Origin: Chloroflexales bacterium ZM16-3
Lineage (GTDB): Bacteria > Chloroflexota > Chloroflexia > Chloroflexales > Chloroflexaceae
Direction of reading: 5' to 3'
Assembly: GCA_004138175.2 (NCBI GenBank)
Contig: RYFE02000029.1
Coordinates: forward strand, 1-64,000
DNA: 64,000 nt
The position numbers and the translations under genes were made by a program. Below the pieces are notes generated by a model that made no database searches, was not told the DNA's origin, and was given only the letters and a program-made list of their open reading frames with translations. Positions 56,448 to 64,000 of this stretch are shown here, in pieces; the stretch's first letter is position 1, and each line of letters opens with the position of its first letter.

Positions 56448-56480
56448 CGCCACTCGCGCCAGATCATGGCGCGAGTGGCG
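56448..56480. promoter_or_regulatory. 14-bp inverted repeat in the parB leader
   Basis: cgccactcgcgcca (56448-56461) and tggcgcgagtggcg (56467-56480) are exactly complementary with loop gatca. Follows the 18-bp palindrome by 20 bp. May be a terminator of the upstream operon (no T-run), or a second protein-binding site controlling the ParB operon. Confidence 0.55.
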
Positions 56481-56567
56481 TGAGCGAGCCGGAAACACCC
56501 ACAGGGATCGTTCGCACGCAGGATGGGATACGACGCTGACCTCATAGCAGAGAAAGAGCAGGACATC

Positions 56568-57767
56568 ATGGCCCCACGTTCCAAGACCGTTGCACAGGTG
56601 ATCGAGATCGGGCGGGAGCTGATTGAAGTCGATGCCGGGCAGGTTCGCCAGGAGAAGACCGAGGGGCTTTCGGAGCTGGCGGCGAGCGTGAAAGGGGGGA
56701 ACGCGTTCCCCCCTCTCGTCGTCACCGACCTGGGCAAGGGGCGCTATCGGCTGCTGGACGGGGAGCGCCGCTGGCTGGCGGCGGGCATCGCCGGGATAGA
56801 GCGGGTGCCGTGCATCGTGCAGGCTCCGAAGGGCTACCTGGACACCCGCGTGGAGCAGATGCAGCGCAACAACGCCCTACCGATGACCCCGCTGGAGTGG
56901 GCGCAGGGCAGCTACCACGCCTACCTCGCCGCGAACATCGCGGCGCTGGCGAGCGAGCAAGGGGTGGCCGACCCGACCGAGGGGCTGGTCGAGGCCGGGC
57001 TGAAGCCCACCGAGCAGCGCGAGCGGCTGGAGGGCTGGCTGGCGGAGCTGGCCGGGATGCCGGTGACGGACTACCTCACCACCCCCAAGGTGCGCGTGCC
57101 TCGCAGAGCGGTGTTTGAGCGCCTGGGCAAGCCGACGAACGAGAGTGCGATCAAGAAGCTCTGGGTGCCGCTGAAGCTGCCTGCGGCGCTTCAGGACAAG
57201 CTGGAGGGCACCGGCGTCTCGACGCGCACGATGGGCGACCTTGCGGGCCTGCCAGAGGATGCGCAGGGCGATGCGGTGGATGCGGCCCTGGCCGCCGCTG
57301 GTGCCGAGGGCGATGTGGGCGCGGCGCTCCGCAAGGAGATCACATCACGGAAGGGCGAGGCCGAGACCGAGGGCAATGGGACAGTGGTGGACTGGCCGGA
57401 GCCGGACGCGCCGACGGGCGATGGCGACATGGGCATGGCCGCCCTGGCCGCCGGGGAGCGCGGCGACGGCTTTGTGCCCGACCCGGCGCTGGCGCTGCCG
57501 TTTGGGGGCGGCCCTGGCGGGAAGGGGGCCATGCACGTCGATGGCCCCGCGCCGGGCACGGGCAGCACGCCCCCGGCGGGCCTCGGCACGAGCTGGCCGC
57601 ACGAGACGGTGTTGCAGTTCGAGGCGGGCCTGGAGGCGCTGCTGGGCTGCCTCGACACCGTTGGCCCGGCGACGTTGAGCGCGGCGCAGCAGCGGCTGCT
57701 CGGCAGCCAGTGGCGCGAGCTGCGGGAGCGGGGCGCAAAGGCCGGGCTGCCGGGTGAGGGGGCATAG
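56568..57767 (+). CDS. parB: ParB-like partition/nuclease-domain protein (first copy)
   Basis: 399 residues from ATG 56568 (AGGA upstream; an in-frame ATG 45 nt earlier has its AGGA too close). The ParB N-terminal domain spans residues ~30-110: VDAGQVRQEKTEGLSELAAS, YRLLDGERRWLAAGIAGIER with the CTP-binding-type GERRWLAA, and QMQRNNALPMTPLEWAQG. The middle HTH-like part includes AVFERLGKPTNESAIKKLWV. The C-terminal ~130 residues are a Gly/Pro linker and a helical end. ParB proteins bind parS and spread; here a second, different ParB follows 2 nt downstream, which is unusual. Confidence 0.85.
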   Translation: MAPRSKTVAQVIEIGRELIEVDAGQVRQEKTEGLSELAASVKGGNAFPPLVVTDLGKGRYRLLDGERRWLAAGIAGIERVPCIVQAPKGYLDTRVEQMQRNNALPMTPLEWAQGSYHAYLAANIAALASEQGVADPTEGLVEAGLKPTEQRERLEGWLAELAGMPVTDYLTTPKVRVPRRAVFERLGKPTNESAIKKLWVPLKLPAALQDKLEGTGVSTRTMGDLAGLPEDAQGDAVDAALAAAGAEGDVGAALRKEITSRKGEAETEGNGTVVDWPEPDAPTGDGDMGMAALAAGERGDGFVPDPALALPFGGGPGGKGAMHVDGPAPGTGSTPPAGLGTSWPHETVLQFEAGLEALLGCLDTVGPATLSAAQQRLLGSQWRELRERGAKAGLPGEGA

Positions 57768-57769
57768 CG

Positions 57770-58903
57770 ATGAGCGACCTGCCTGCGATCCCCCTCCTGC
57801 GCACGGGCGGGCACCTGCGCGCGATCCCCGTCGCGGCCATCCGCCCCGCCCGGCGCAACCCGCGCACCGATGCGGCGGCGGCGCTCGCTGGCCTGACGGC
57901 GAGCCTGGGCGCGGGGATGGTGCAGCACCCCATCGTCATCCCGGTCGGCGATGACGCCTATGAGCTGATCGACGGCGAGCGGCGCTGGCGCGGGGCGCAG
58001 GCGGCGGGGATGGCCGAGATCACCTGCCTGGTGGCCGATGGCGGCACGCCGTCGGCCACCCTGTTCACCCAGATCATCGCCAACCTGCACCGCCAGGATC
58101 TCGGCCCGCTCGATGAGTCGGCGGCGCTCAAAGCCGCGTGGCTCGTGCTGAACGCGCAGGAGCTGGGCGTCGGCGCGCAGGCCGACGCGATCCTGGGGGA
58201 TGCGCAGCGGCTCGGGGATGTCCTGGTGCCGCTGCGGGCGCTGCTCGACGGGGCGGGCTGGAACTGGCGCGAGCCGCCGGTGTCGCAGGCGGTCTTTGTG
58301 GAGCGCCTGGGCCTGGCGATGTCGGCGGCGGTGATGCGCAAGAAGCTCCAGGTGCTCGGTGCCACCGAGGAGATTCAGGAGATGGCCCGGACGCACCGGC
58401 TGACCGCCGCGTCCATCCGCGCCCTGATGACCCTGGAGCCGGAGCAGCAGGCGACCGTGCTGACGGCCATTGACGCCGACCCGCCGCTGGCCAAGCAGGT
58501 GCGCGCGCTGGTGCAGGGGGTGAAGCAGAAGGGGCGCACGATTGCGGAGGCCATCAGCGTCGTCAGCGGGCGCGCGCCGGGGGGCGGCCCGCCTGACGCC
58601 GAGGCAAACGACACGGGCGGCCCCGTTCCCGCCCCGGCCCCGGCCCGCACGGCTGACGGCAGCGGTGACACGAATGGCGCAGCGGAGGCGGCCCCGGCCC
58701 GCCCGCCCATGAGCGAGGACGCGGCGATGGACGCCGTGCTGCCGATCATCGAGCTGGCGCAGGATCTCGAAACCAAGCTCGCCCAGCTCCGGGGGCTGAT
58801 GGGGGGCGACACGGCCCTCGACGCGCTGCCCGGCCCCTGGGGCGACTATGCCTCCGAGGCCATGCGCCTCATCACAGCAACCATCCAGCCCTACACATCC
58901 TAG
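57770..58903 (+). CDS. parB: ParB-like protein (second copy)
   Basis: 377 residues, starting 2 nt after the first ParB stop. Domain: IPVAAIRPARRNPRTDAAAA, YELIDGERRWRGAQAAGMAE, TQIIANLHRQDLGPLDESAA. The central HTH region includes FVERLGLAMSAAVMRKKLQV and TAASIRALMTLEPEQQATVL. The C-terminus is an Ala/Pro linker then VLPIIELAQDLETKLAQLRG. It is closer to canonical ParB/Noc in its IANLHRQDL motif than the first copy. The pair may form heterodimers or recognise separate sites. Confidence 0.85.
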   Translation: MSDLPAIPLLRTGGHLRAIPVAAIRPARRNPRTDAAAALAGLTASLGAGMVQHPIVIPVGDDAYELIDGERRWRGAQAAGMAEITCLVADGGTPSATLFTQIIANLHRQDLGPLDESAALKAAWLVLNAQELGVGAQADAILGDAQRLGDVLVPLRALLDGAGWNWREPPVSQAVFVERLGLAMSAAVMRKKLQVLGATEEIQEMARTHRLTAASIRALMTLEPEQQATVLTAIDADPPLAKQVRALVQGVKQKGRTIAEAISVVSGRAPGGGPPDAEANDTGGPVPAPAPARTADGSGDTNGAAEAAPARPPMSEDAAMDAVLPIIELAQDLETKLAQLRGLMGGDTALDALPGPWGDYASEAMRLITATIQPYTS

Positions 58904-58930
58904 ATACATTCTAGCTTCGGGAGGCTCCCC

Positions 58931-61900
58931 ATGTCCTGTGACGGAAATCGTGAAGTGTTTCATGGTCAGGTCTGTGGCGGCGGCGGTGCGGGCGGGGGTG
59001 GCGGGGGCGGGGGTGCCGGGGGCGGCGGCGACGCCCCGGTCGCCCCGTCGTTCGGCGCGATCACGGAGCAGGAGCTGGCCAAGCGCCTGGGCGACTCCTT
59101 CGGTGCCGCACCCGCGTCCGAGGCGGCCCTCGAAGAGATCTTTGACCGGGCGCGCAGGCAGGCTCCCGTCAACAACCCGGCGCAGCAGGCGCTGGCCGAG
59201 GCGCAGACGCGCGCCCTCTTCAAGATCATGCAGGAGCGCGGGGTCAAGCCGCCGACCCATAGCGCGACGGGGCTGCCGAAGAAGGACGCGCAGCACGGCT
59301 ACGCGGCGGTGTACCAGACCCTGACGGCGCTCCGCGACGGCAGGCCGATGCCAGCGGTGGCCGCCGGGGTGCAGCGCCGTGCGGGGACGCAGGCCAGTAC
59401 GTCTCCGGCGCGCACGCTCTCCGCGATCCGCCAAGAGGTGCTGGGGCGGCACCGCTGCATGGGCTGTGGGCGCTTCGCCCCGGCGCAGGGCAGCCACCTC
59501 TGCCCCCAGACCGCAACGAGTCGCACCATCCAGCAGGCGCTCATGCGTCGGCTGAAGGTACCGGCGTCGGCCTACCCGGACGGCGCGCTGGCCCGTCTCA
59601 TGGCCGAGGCGCGCACGGCGGGGACGGTGACGATGCGCCACAATATCACCGGCGAGCCGGTGCATGTGACCCTAGACGGCATGGCCTTGGCGCTCACCCA
59701 GGGCTTTGTCCCGACCGCTTGGGAGGGAAGCGAGGGGCTGGCCCAGGTCGAGGTTGGTGGAGGTCGGATCGTGCCGGTGCTGAACGACACGGGCCTCACC
59801 CGCGTGCCGCTCGCCGCGCGCGCCGTGGGCGCGGCGGCGGCGGGGTCGGGCATGGCCCTGCCGGAGGGCACGCCGGTCGCATCTCCCGGCGCGGCGCTCC
59901 CCGTGGCCGCCCCCGTGCCGGTGGTCGAGGCCGAAGCCGTGACGGTCACGGGCGGGAGCGCCTACGACGCGGGCCGGTTCATCGGCACCGAGTTCACCAA
60001 GGCGCGGGGCGCGGCGAAGGGGGAGTGGCTCGGTGCCGGGGGCGAGAAACTCAAGGTTGGCGAGACGTTCACCAGCGCGGACTATTGGGGCGAGGCGCGG
60101 CGATCCGGCCTCTACCCCGAACCGCCCAGGGGGATCACGGTGGGGCGCACCCTCGTGGGGGCCGCTGAGGTGCTGCGCACGGGGACGGTGGCCGAGCGGG
60201 GCGGGAAGATCGAGGTCTCCGACGCCGACGGGCACCTCGCGGCGGTCTATGACCCGGCGACCGCGACGGCGGCGGACGTGGATGGCACGCCCAACGCCTC
60301 CTCGGCGCAGATGGCGGCGGTGCTGGCGTACCGGGCGATGCACCCCGCCAACGATTTTGACCGCGCGCTGGCGGTGGATATTGCGGGCATGCGGGATGGC
60401 AGCGGGCGAGTGGTGGATGGCAGCGAGCGGGTGGTGGCCGCCGCCGACGGCGGCTATCTCGCGCTGCATGCGGCGCTGAAGCGCGGCGAGGCGCTGAACC
60501 TGGGCGGGAGCCTCGGCGCAACGAAGTGCCCAGACTGCGGCAAGTTCATGGGCGCGGCGGGCTGTCTCGTCTGTGATCGCAAGACCCCGGCCCCGGCCCC
60601 TGACCCCGCCCCTGACCCCGCCCCTGACCCCAGCGCCGGGCCGGTACACGTCAGCGTGACCGTCGAGTCGCCCCAGGTTGCCGTCGAAGCCCCGCATGTC
60701 ACCGTGGACGGGGTGGACGTGGCGGCCCCGCAGATCACCATCGAGCGGGTGGAGGCGACGGCCCAGGTGACGGTCGAGGCACCCCAGATCACCGTCGCGG
60801 CCCCCCAGGTCACGGCGAACGTCAGCGTGAACACGGACGACCTGGCGGCGTCCCTGCTGCGCAACGGGTTCGTTGCGCCCCCCTCGGCCCCGGCCCCGGC
60901 TGGCGACGGCGCGGTGCCTGCGCCTGCGCCCGTGATGACCGGCACCGACCCGGCGCTCGCGGCGGCGCTCGCGCAGCTCGCCACATCCCAGGCCGCCGCC
61001 GAGGCGCGCACGCTGGCCGTGCTGGAGAAGTTCGCCGTCCTAATGGGCGGCGCTGCCCCCGCGCCCGCGCCGCCCCCGACGCCCGCGCCCGCCCCGGCGG
61101 CACCGCCCCGGCCCGTCGGACGCCCCGTGACGCCGGTGGCCTACCGCACCGAGCACGAGGCGCTGGTGACACAGTTGCGCCGCCCGGCCCCCGACCCGAC
61201 CATGCGTGCGGTGCCGGCATGGGCGCGACCCGCCGACACGGGCGTGGTCGATCTCAACGCCCTTATCCCCCGGCTCAAATCAGGGGAGGAGTACACGATG
61301 AACGACCAGGCCCGGAAGGTGACGCGCACCATTGGCGCGCTGCTGCACCTGGGCGGCAAGATGGGCGCGGATACGGCGGGCAACCTGGGCGCGTTCGGCC
61401 TCTATGGGCCTCCCGGCTCGGGCAAGAATGAGCTGGCCCGCCAGTTTGCCGCCTCGGTGATCACCGTCGATACGGACGGCCAGGAGCGCCAGGGCATGCC
61501 CTACTTCGAGCGCGAGATCGACCCGAGCAGCGACCCCACGGATCTGATCGGCGGCACCGCGATTGAGCACGGGCGCACCGTGGTGCGGCTCGGCCCGGTC
61601 GGGCAGATGCTGGCGATGGGCGGCGTGGTCGCGCTCAACGAGGTGGTGCGCAGCCCCAAGCTGCTGACGGCGCTGCAATCGGCCATGGAGCCGCCCCGCG
61701 AGATCCGCATCCCCTCACCCGAGGGCGGGGTGATCGCCATCCCCGTCCACCCCGCGTCGGTGCTGTTCACCACCTGGAACCCCGGCATGGAGGGCGACGC
61801 GGATCGCCCCGCCGGTGCCCCGCTCGCCCGCATGACCGCCTTCCGGCTGGATCGCCCCACGCCCGAGGAGCAGGTGGCGCGGGCCAGCGCCTTCTTTGAC

Positions 61901-62242
61901 GGCCACGCTGACCCGGAGGTCGTCGCGATCACACCGCACCCCGTCGAGGTGCGCGCCGCCGTGGACTACTTCACGATGGTCTGCGCCAAGCTAGAGCAGG
62001 ACGGCCTCGGGAGCGGCACGGTCACGCCCGGTGCCCGCGAGCTAAACCGCTTCCTGCTGACGGGGAAGGCGGTGGGCTGGGACATCGCGCAGGAGACGCT
62101 CAAGATCTACTGCGCGCAGAACAGCCAGGATCTGCCGCAGCAGTGGGCCGACTTCCAGGCCATGTTTGAGACGTGCTTTGGCCCGGACGGGAGCGATGTG
62201 GCGGATCGGGTGGCCGGTGCCGCGCCTGCGCGCAGCAACTAG
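58931..62242 (+). CDS. MoxR-like AAA+ ATPase with two zinc ribbons and a repeat linker
   Basis: 1103 residues; GGGAGG precedes ATG 58931. Unusual order: N-terminal module shared with the next gene (MSCDGNREVFHGQVC, Gly-rich run, MQERGVKPPTHSATGLPKKD near 105), zinc ribbon 1 CMGCGRFAPAQGSHLC (~176-191), and a middle domain with GGSAYDAGRFIGTEFTKARG and DYWGEARRSGLYPEPP. Then zinc ribbon 2 CPDCGKFMGAAGCLVC (~533-548), about six short beta-repeats such as VEAPQITVAAPQVT (~570-635), a Pro/Ala linker, and a C-terminal AAA_5/MoxR ATPase: Walker A GPPGSGKNELARQ (~826), with Asn after the Lys; GVVALNEVVRSP (~898); FTTWNPGMEG. MoxR enzymes remodel partners, often VWA proteins. Its partner may be the next gene or lie outside the window. 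Confidence 0.8.
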   Translation: MSCDGNREVFHGQVCGGGGAGGGGGGGGAGGGGDAPVAPSFGAITEQELAKRLGDSFGAAPASEAALEEIFDRARRQAPVNNPAQQALAEAQTRALFKIMQERGVKPPTHSATGLPKKDAQHGYAAVYQTLTALRDGRPMPAVAAGVQRRAGTQASTSPARTLSAIRQEVLGRHRCMGCGRFAPAQGSHLCPQTATSRTIQQALMRRLKVPASAYPDGALARLMAEARTAGTVTMRHNITGEPVHVTLDGMALALTQGFVPTAWEGSEGLAQVEVGGGRIVPVLNDTGLTRVPLAARAVGAAAAGSGMALPEGTPVASPGAALPVAAPVPVVEAEAVTVTGGSAYDAGRFIGTEFTKARGAAKGEWLGAGGEKLKVGETFTSADYWGEARRSGLYPEPPRGITVGRTLVGAAEVLRTGTVAERGGKIEVSDADGHLAAVYDPATATAADVDGTPNASSAQMAAVLAYRAMHPANDFDRALAVDIAGMRDGSGRVVDGSERVVAAADGGYLALHAALKRGEALNLGGSLGATKCPDCGKFMGAAGCLVCDRKTPAPAPDPAPDPAPDPSAGPVHVSVTVESPQVAVEAPHVTVDGVDVAAPQITIERVEATAQVTVEAPQITVAAPQVTANVSVNTDDLAASLLRNGFVAPPSAPAPAGDGAVPAPAPVMTGTDPALAAALAQLATSQAAAEARTLAVLEKFAVLMGGAAPAPAPPPTPAPAPAAPPRPVGRPVTPVAYRTEHEALVTQLRRPAPDPTMRAVPAWARPADTGVVDLNALIPRLKSGEEYTMNDQARKVTRTIGALLHLGGKMGADTAGNLGAFGLYGPPGSGKNELARQFAASVITVDTDGQERQGMPYFEREIDPSSDPTDLIGGTAIEHGRTVVRLGPVGQMLAMGGVVALNEVVRSPKLLTALQSAMEPPREIRIPSPEGGVIAIPVHPASVLFTTWNPGMEGDADRPAGAPLARMTAFRLDRPTPEEQVARASAFFDGHADPEVVAITPHPVEVRAAVDYFTMVCAKLEQDGLGSGTVTPGARELNRFLLTGKAVGWDIAQETLKIYCAQNSQDLPQQWADFQAMFETCFGPDGSDVADRVAGAAPARSN

Positions 62243-62253
62243 GGAGGCGTCGT

Positions 62254-64000
62254 ATGTCATGCGATGGCAACCGCGCCGTCTTCTTTACGCACATCTGCGC
62301 GACGGCGGGGGCCGGAAGCGGGGTCACGCCTGCGGATCTCGAAACGTGCTATGAGCGGAACATGGGCAACCCGCAGGGCGTTGCCGAGGCGTTGGCCAAC
62401 GACGCCAAGACACGGAAGCTCTTTGCGGAGATGCGGCGGGCCGGAATCGCTCCGCCGACGCATAGCCCCACGGGCCTGCCCAAGACGCCCTCGCGCCGTG
62501 GCTATGCGGCAATCCATGACGAACTCAAGCGGCGCGGCTGGCTGCGCGATGGGGATGGGGGGCGGGCAGCGGCCCCGGCCCCACCTGCCCCGCCGTCCAT
62601 CCCCGTCACAGGTGACGCGGTGCTGGCCGATGCCGGAGTCGCCGCCCCGGCAACGGCCCCGCCGGCGCCGCGCATCGTCGCGGTGCAGGGCAAGCCGGGC
62701 AGGATCGACGCGGTTGCCTTCCGGGTGAACGGCGGGCCGCCGCGCTACGTCTGGGGCGGATCGTGGCTGGAGATGAAGGATTTCGTGAAGGCCATCCCCG
62801 GCGGCGCGAGACGGCCCTGGTTCCGGGGCGGCCATGTCAACGTCTGGGAGCTGTCCTGCACGGACGAGGAGGCCGATGCGGCGCTGACGGCGAGGGGCTG
62901 GCAGATCGCCACATCCAAGCCAGATCAGTCCAGCGTGATCCGTGCGGGCGCTGCCATTATCGACGCCAGCGGGACGGAGATCCTCGCCGCCGCACCGCCT
63001 GCGCCGCCGCTCGTGCCGGTGCATGGTGCCGACGGCTCACTCACCTGGGTGCCGGAAGGCGCGCCAGCGGCAGTGGCTGCTGCTGATCCAACGGGAAGCA
63101 CGCGGATTGTGGTTCTCGATCTTGCGCGATCACTGGTGGCCGATAACGAACATCTGCTGATTCGCGCAGCGAACGATGTGGGCATGCACCTTCCCAGGCA
63201 GGTCGCCGCCGATGTTGACGATTGGGCCGGGTATGCGCGCAGCGGCGGAACGCCAGCGGTTCGCGCGTTCATCCGCCAGGCGGATGACGACCGCGTGGAT
63301 GGCCGTACCACCGATGATCACCATCAACACGCGAGGGTTGTGGCCCTCTGCATGGCCGCTGGCATCGCGCGCTGCCCGACGTGCCAGCAGTTTCAATCCT
63401 CGGATGGCAGTCACGTTTGCCCCACAGGCACGGGCATGGCGGCACCTCCTGCTGTCCCAAAGGCGGCAGCGGCGGCCTCAGGAGCCGCAGGAGGGGCGAC
63501 ACCAGCCGCATCAGCCCCGCAGGCGGCAGGAGCCGCCGCTGCCGCCGCTCCACCAGCCCCAGCGGCCCCGCAGGCGGCAGCGCCCGACCCTGCGCCAGCG
63601 GCGGGGAAGCCGCCAACGAAGGCAGCGCACGAAGCGCAGGTTGCCGCCCAGGCAGCCGAGCTGCTGAAGGCCGCCCCTCGGCTGATTGATGGGGCGAACG
63701 GTGAGACGACGCTGGAGGCAGGGTCGCAGGTTGCGGCCCAGCTTCAGCGCTGGGCGGAATCTGCACGGCATGTGGTCACAGGCGACGTGCGTGACCACCT
63801 GACGACTGGCAACAGGTACTTCGGAAGCGCTGCCATCGTCGGCCTCCGCTATTATGCGCAGGCGGCGTGTCTGGCCGCTGGCATCCCGCCGTGTCCGACA
63901 TGTGGGCAGTTCCAGGCGCGCGACGGGAGCCACGTGTGTCCCAGCGACCGCTACGACACAGACGGGTATAACCCCGCAGGCTACAACCGGCGGGGGTACG
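62254..64000 (+). CDS. partial CDS: zinc-ribbon protein paralogous to the AAA+ protein N-terminus
   Basis: Open from ATG 62254 (GGGAGG upstream) for 582 codons to the window end without a stop. The N-terminus MSCDGNRAVFFTHIC and MRRAGIAPPTHSPTGLPKTP copy the first ~110 residues of the AAA+ protein. Next is a small domain FRVNGGPPRYVWGGSWLEMK with FRGGHVNVWELSC, then zinc ribbon CPTCQQFQSSDGSHVC (~374-389) and an Ala/Pro linker. A second zinc ribbon CPTCGQFQARDGSHVC (~547-562) follows, each preceded by a helical repeat (ARVVALCMAAGIARCPTC and YYAQAACLAAGIPPCPTC). The visible end DTDGYNPAGYNRRGY starts a GYN-type repeat. It probably works with the MoxR-like ATPase; function unknown. Confidence 0.78.
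   Translation, partial: MSCDGNRAVFFTHICATAGAGSGVTPADLETCYERNMGNPQGVAEALANDAKTRKLFAEMRRAGIAPPTHSPTGLPKTPSRRGYAAIHDELKRRGWLRDGDGGRAAAPAPPAPPSIPVTGDAVLADAGVAAPATAPPAPRIVAVQGKPGRIDAVAFRVNGGPPRYVWGGSWLEMKDFVKAIPGGARRPWFRGGHVNVWELSCTDEEADAALTARGWQIATSKPDQSSVIRAGAAIIDASGTEILAAAPPAPPLVPVHGADGSLTWVPEGAPAAVAAADPTGSTRIVVLDLARSLVADNEHLLIRAANDVGMHLPRQVAADVDDWAGYARSGGTPAVRAFIRQADDDRVDGRTTDDHHQHARVVALCMAAGIARCPTCQQFQSSDGSHVCPTGTGMAAPPAVPKAAAAASGAAGGATPAASAPQAAGAAAAAAPPAPAAPQAAAPDPAPAAGKPPTKAAHEAQVAAQAAELLKAAPRLIDGANGETTLEAGSQVAAQLQRWAESARHVVTGDVRDHLTTGNRYFGSAAIVGLRYYAQAACLAAGIPPCPTCGQFQARDGSHVCPSDRYDTDGYNPAGYNRRGY
62605..62616 (+). promoter_or_regulatory. GTCACAGGTGAC motif, copy in zinc-ribbon gene
   Basis: Exact 12-mer read as VTGD, with eight further identical bases downstream shared with the 13395 copy (gcggtg then divergence). 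A one-mismatch copy (gtcacaggcgac) lies at 63775-63786 in the same gene, also in frame as VTGD. Confidence 0.45.

Noticed and set aside
57191-59665. Minus-strand frame of 824 codons
   Set aside because: Antisense to the ParB-like genes and the AAA+ gene; composition is Arg/Ala-rich as expected for a shadow frame.
1-64000. rRNA, tRNA or riboswitch genes
   Set aside because: No cloverleaf with a TTCRA loop, rRNA core sequence or known riboswitch core was noticed while reading; a covariance-model scan would be needed to be sure.
1-64000. Insertion sequences or DDE transposases
   Set aside because: No DDE-type or HUH transposase was recognised; the only recombinase seen is the serine recombinase at the left edge.

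Overview
This is a GC-rich window, probably from a plasmid or an integrative conjugative element of a Chloroflexota bacterium. The host assignment is an inference from three things: the base composition, the unusually large secreted DUF11/SdrD-type proteins, and the recurring C-terminal ending of the form hydrophobic-LPL-hydrophobic (SLPLVVR, VYLPLIRR, FLPVIF). No rRNA or tRNA gene and no core metabolic gene was recognised. Almost every recognisable gene concerns integration, replication, partition, conjugation, cell-surface display or signalling. Nearly all genes lie on the + strand in tightly coupled chains with ATGA, GTGA or TGATG overlaps.

Layout. 0-2 kb: a minus-strand large serine recombinase with a long hairpin just past its stop. 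2-6 kb: a replication module, made of a small unknown protein, a 687-residue initiator-like protein whose gene contains a 63-bp iteron-like array, and a DnaB-type helicase. 6-9.4 kb: small membrane and unknown proteins, including a tandem duplication in which each duplicated gene keeps exactly one intact copy. 9.4-10.7 kb: ParM-like actin and a small ParR-like partner. 10.7-14.3 kb: a nested palindromic region, membrane protein, FtsK/TcpA-like ATPase and small proteins. 14.3-18.4 kb: a gingipain-like C25 protease, an HTH regulator, a 23-bp repeat array with a strong palindromic terminator, and a degenerate receiver/kinase-like pair. 18.5-31.4 kb: a surface module with a 2389-residue DUF11 protein, an LPDTA-TM protein, lipoproteins and a lipoprotein NlpC/P60 hydrolase.

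31.4-48.4 kb: the conjugation core, with a VirB6/TrbL-like channel protein, secreted PPC/SH3 protein, bitopic protein, VirB2-like pilin, VirB3/PrgI-like protein, VirB4 ATPase, a repeat-rich 1071-residue protein, a membrane partner and a VirD4/TraG-like coupling ATPase. 48.5-50.6 kb: two replication-relaxation-like paralogues. 50.6-51.6 kb: a noncoding region full of repeats and hairpins (oriT/ori candidate). 51.6-56.4 kb: a Cys-rich protein, winged-helix regulator, histidine kinase, receiver, ParA/CooC-like ATPase and YdjM-like membrane protein. 56.4-58.9 kb: palindromes and two ParB-like proteins. 58.9-64 kb: a MoxR-like AAA+ protein and a paralogous zinc-ribbon protein that runs off the window.

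Working together, the serine recombinase would integrate or excise the element, DnaB with the initiator would copy it, and ParMR plus ParA/ParB would stabilise it. The VirB/VirD4 set with the NlpC/P60 hydrolase would transfer it, and the adhesin-like proteins could promote mating contact. No relaxase could be recognised. The most unusual signals are at DNA level: a dispersed palindrome family inserted in frame into genes (43-49.6 kb), a rare-codon 12-mer GTCACAGGTGAC recurring across the element, and an 18-bp palindrome shared by 17.26 and 56.41 kb. The zinc-ribbon/AAA+ pair at the right edge is the best candidate for an undescribed protein system.
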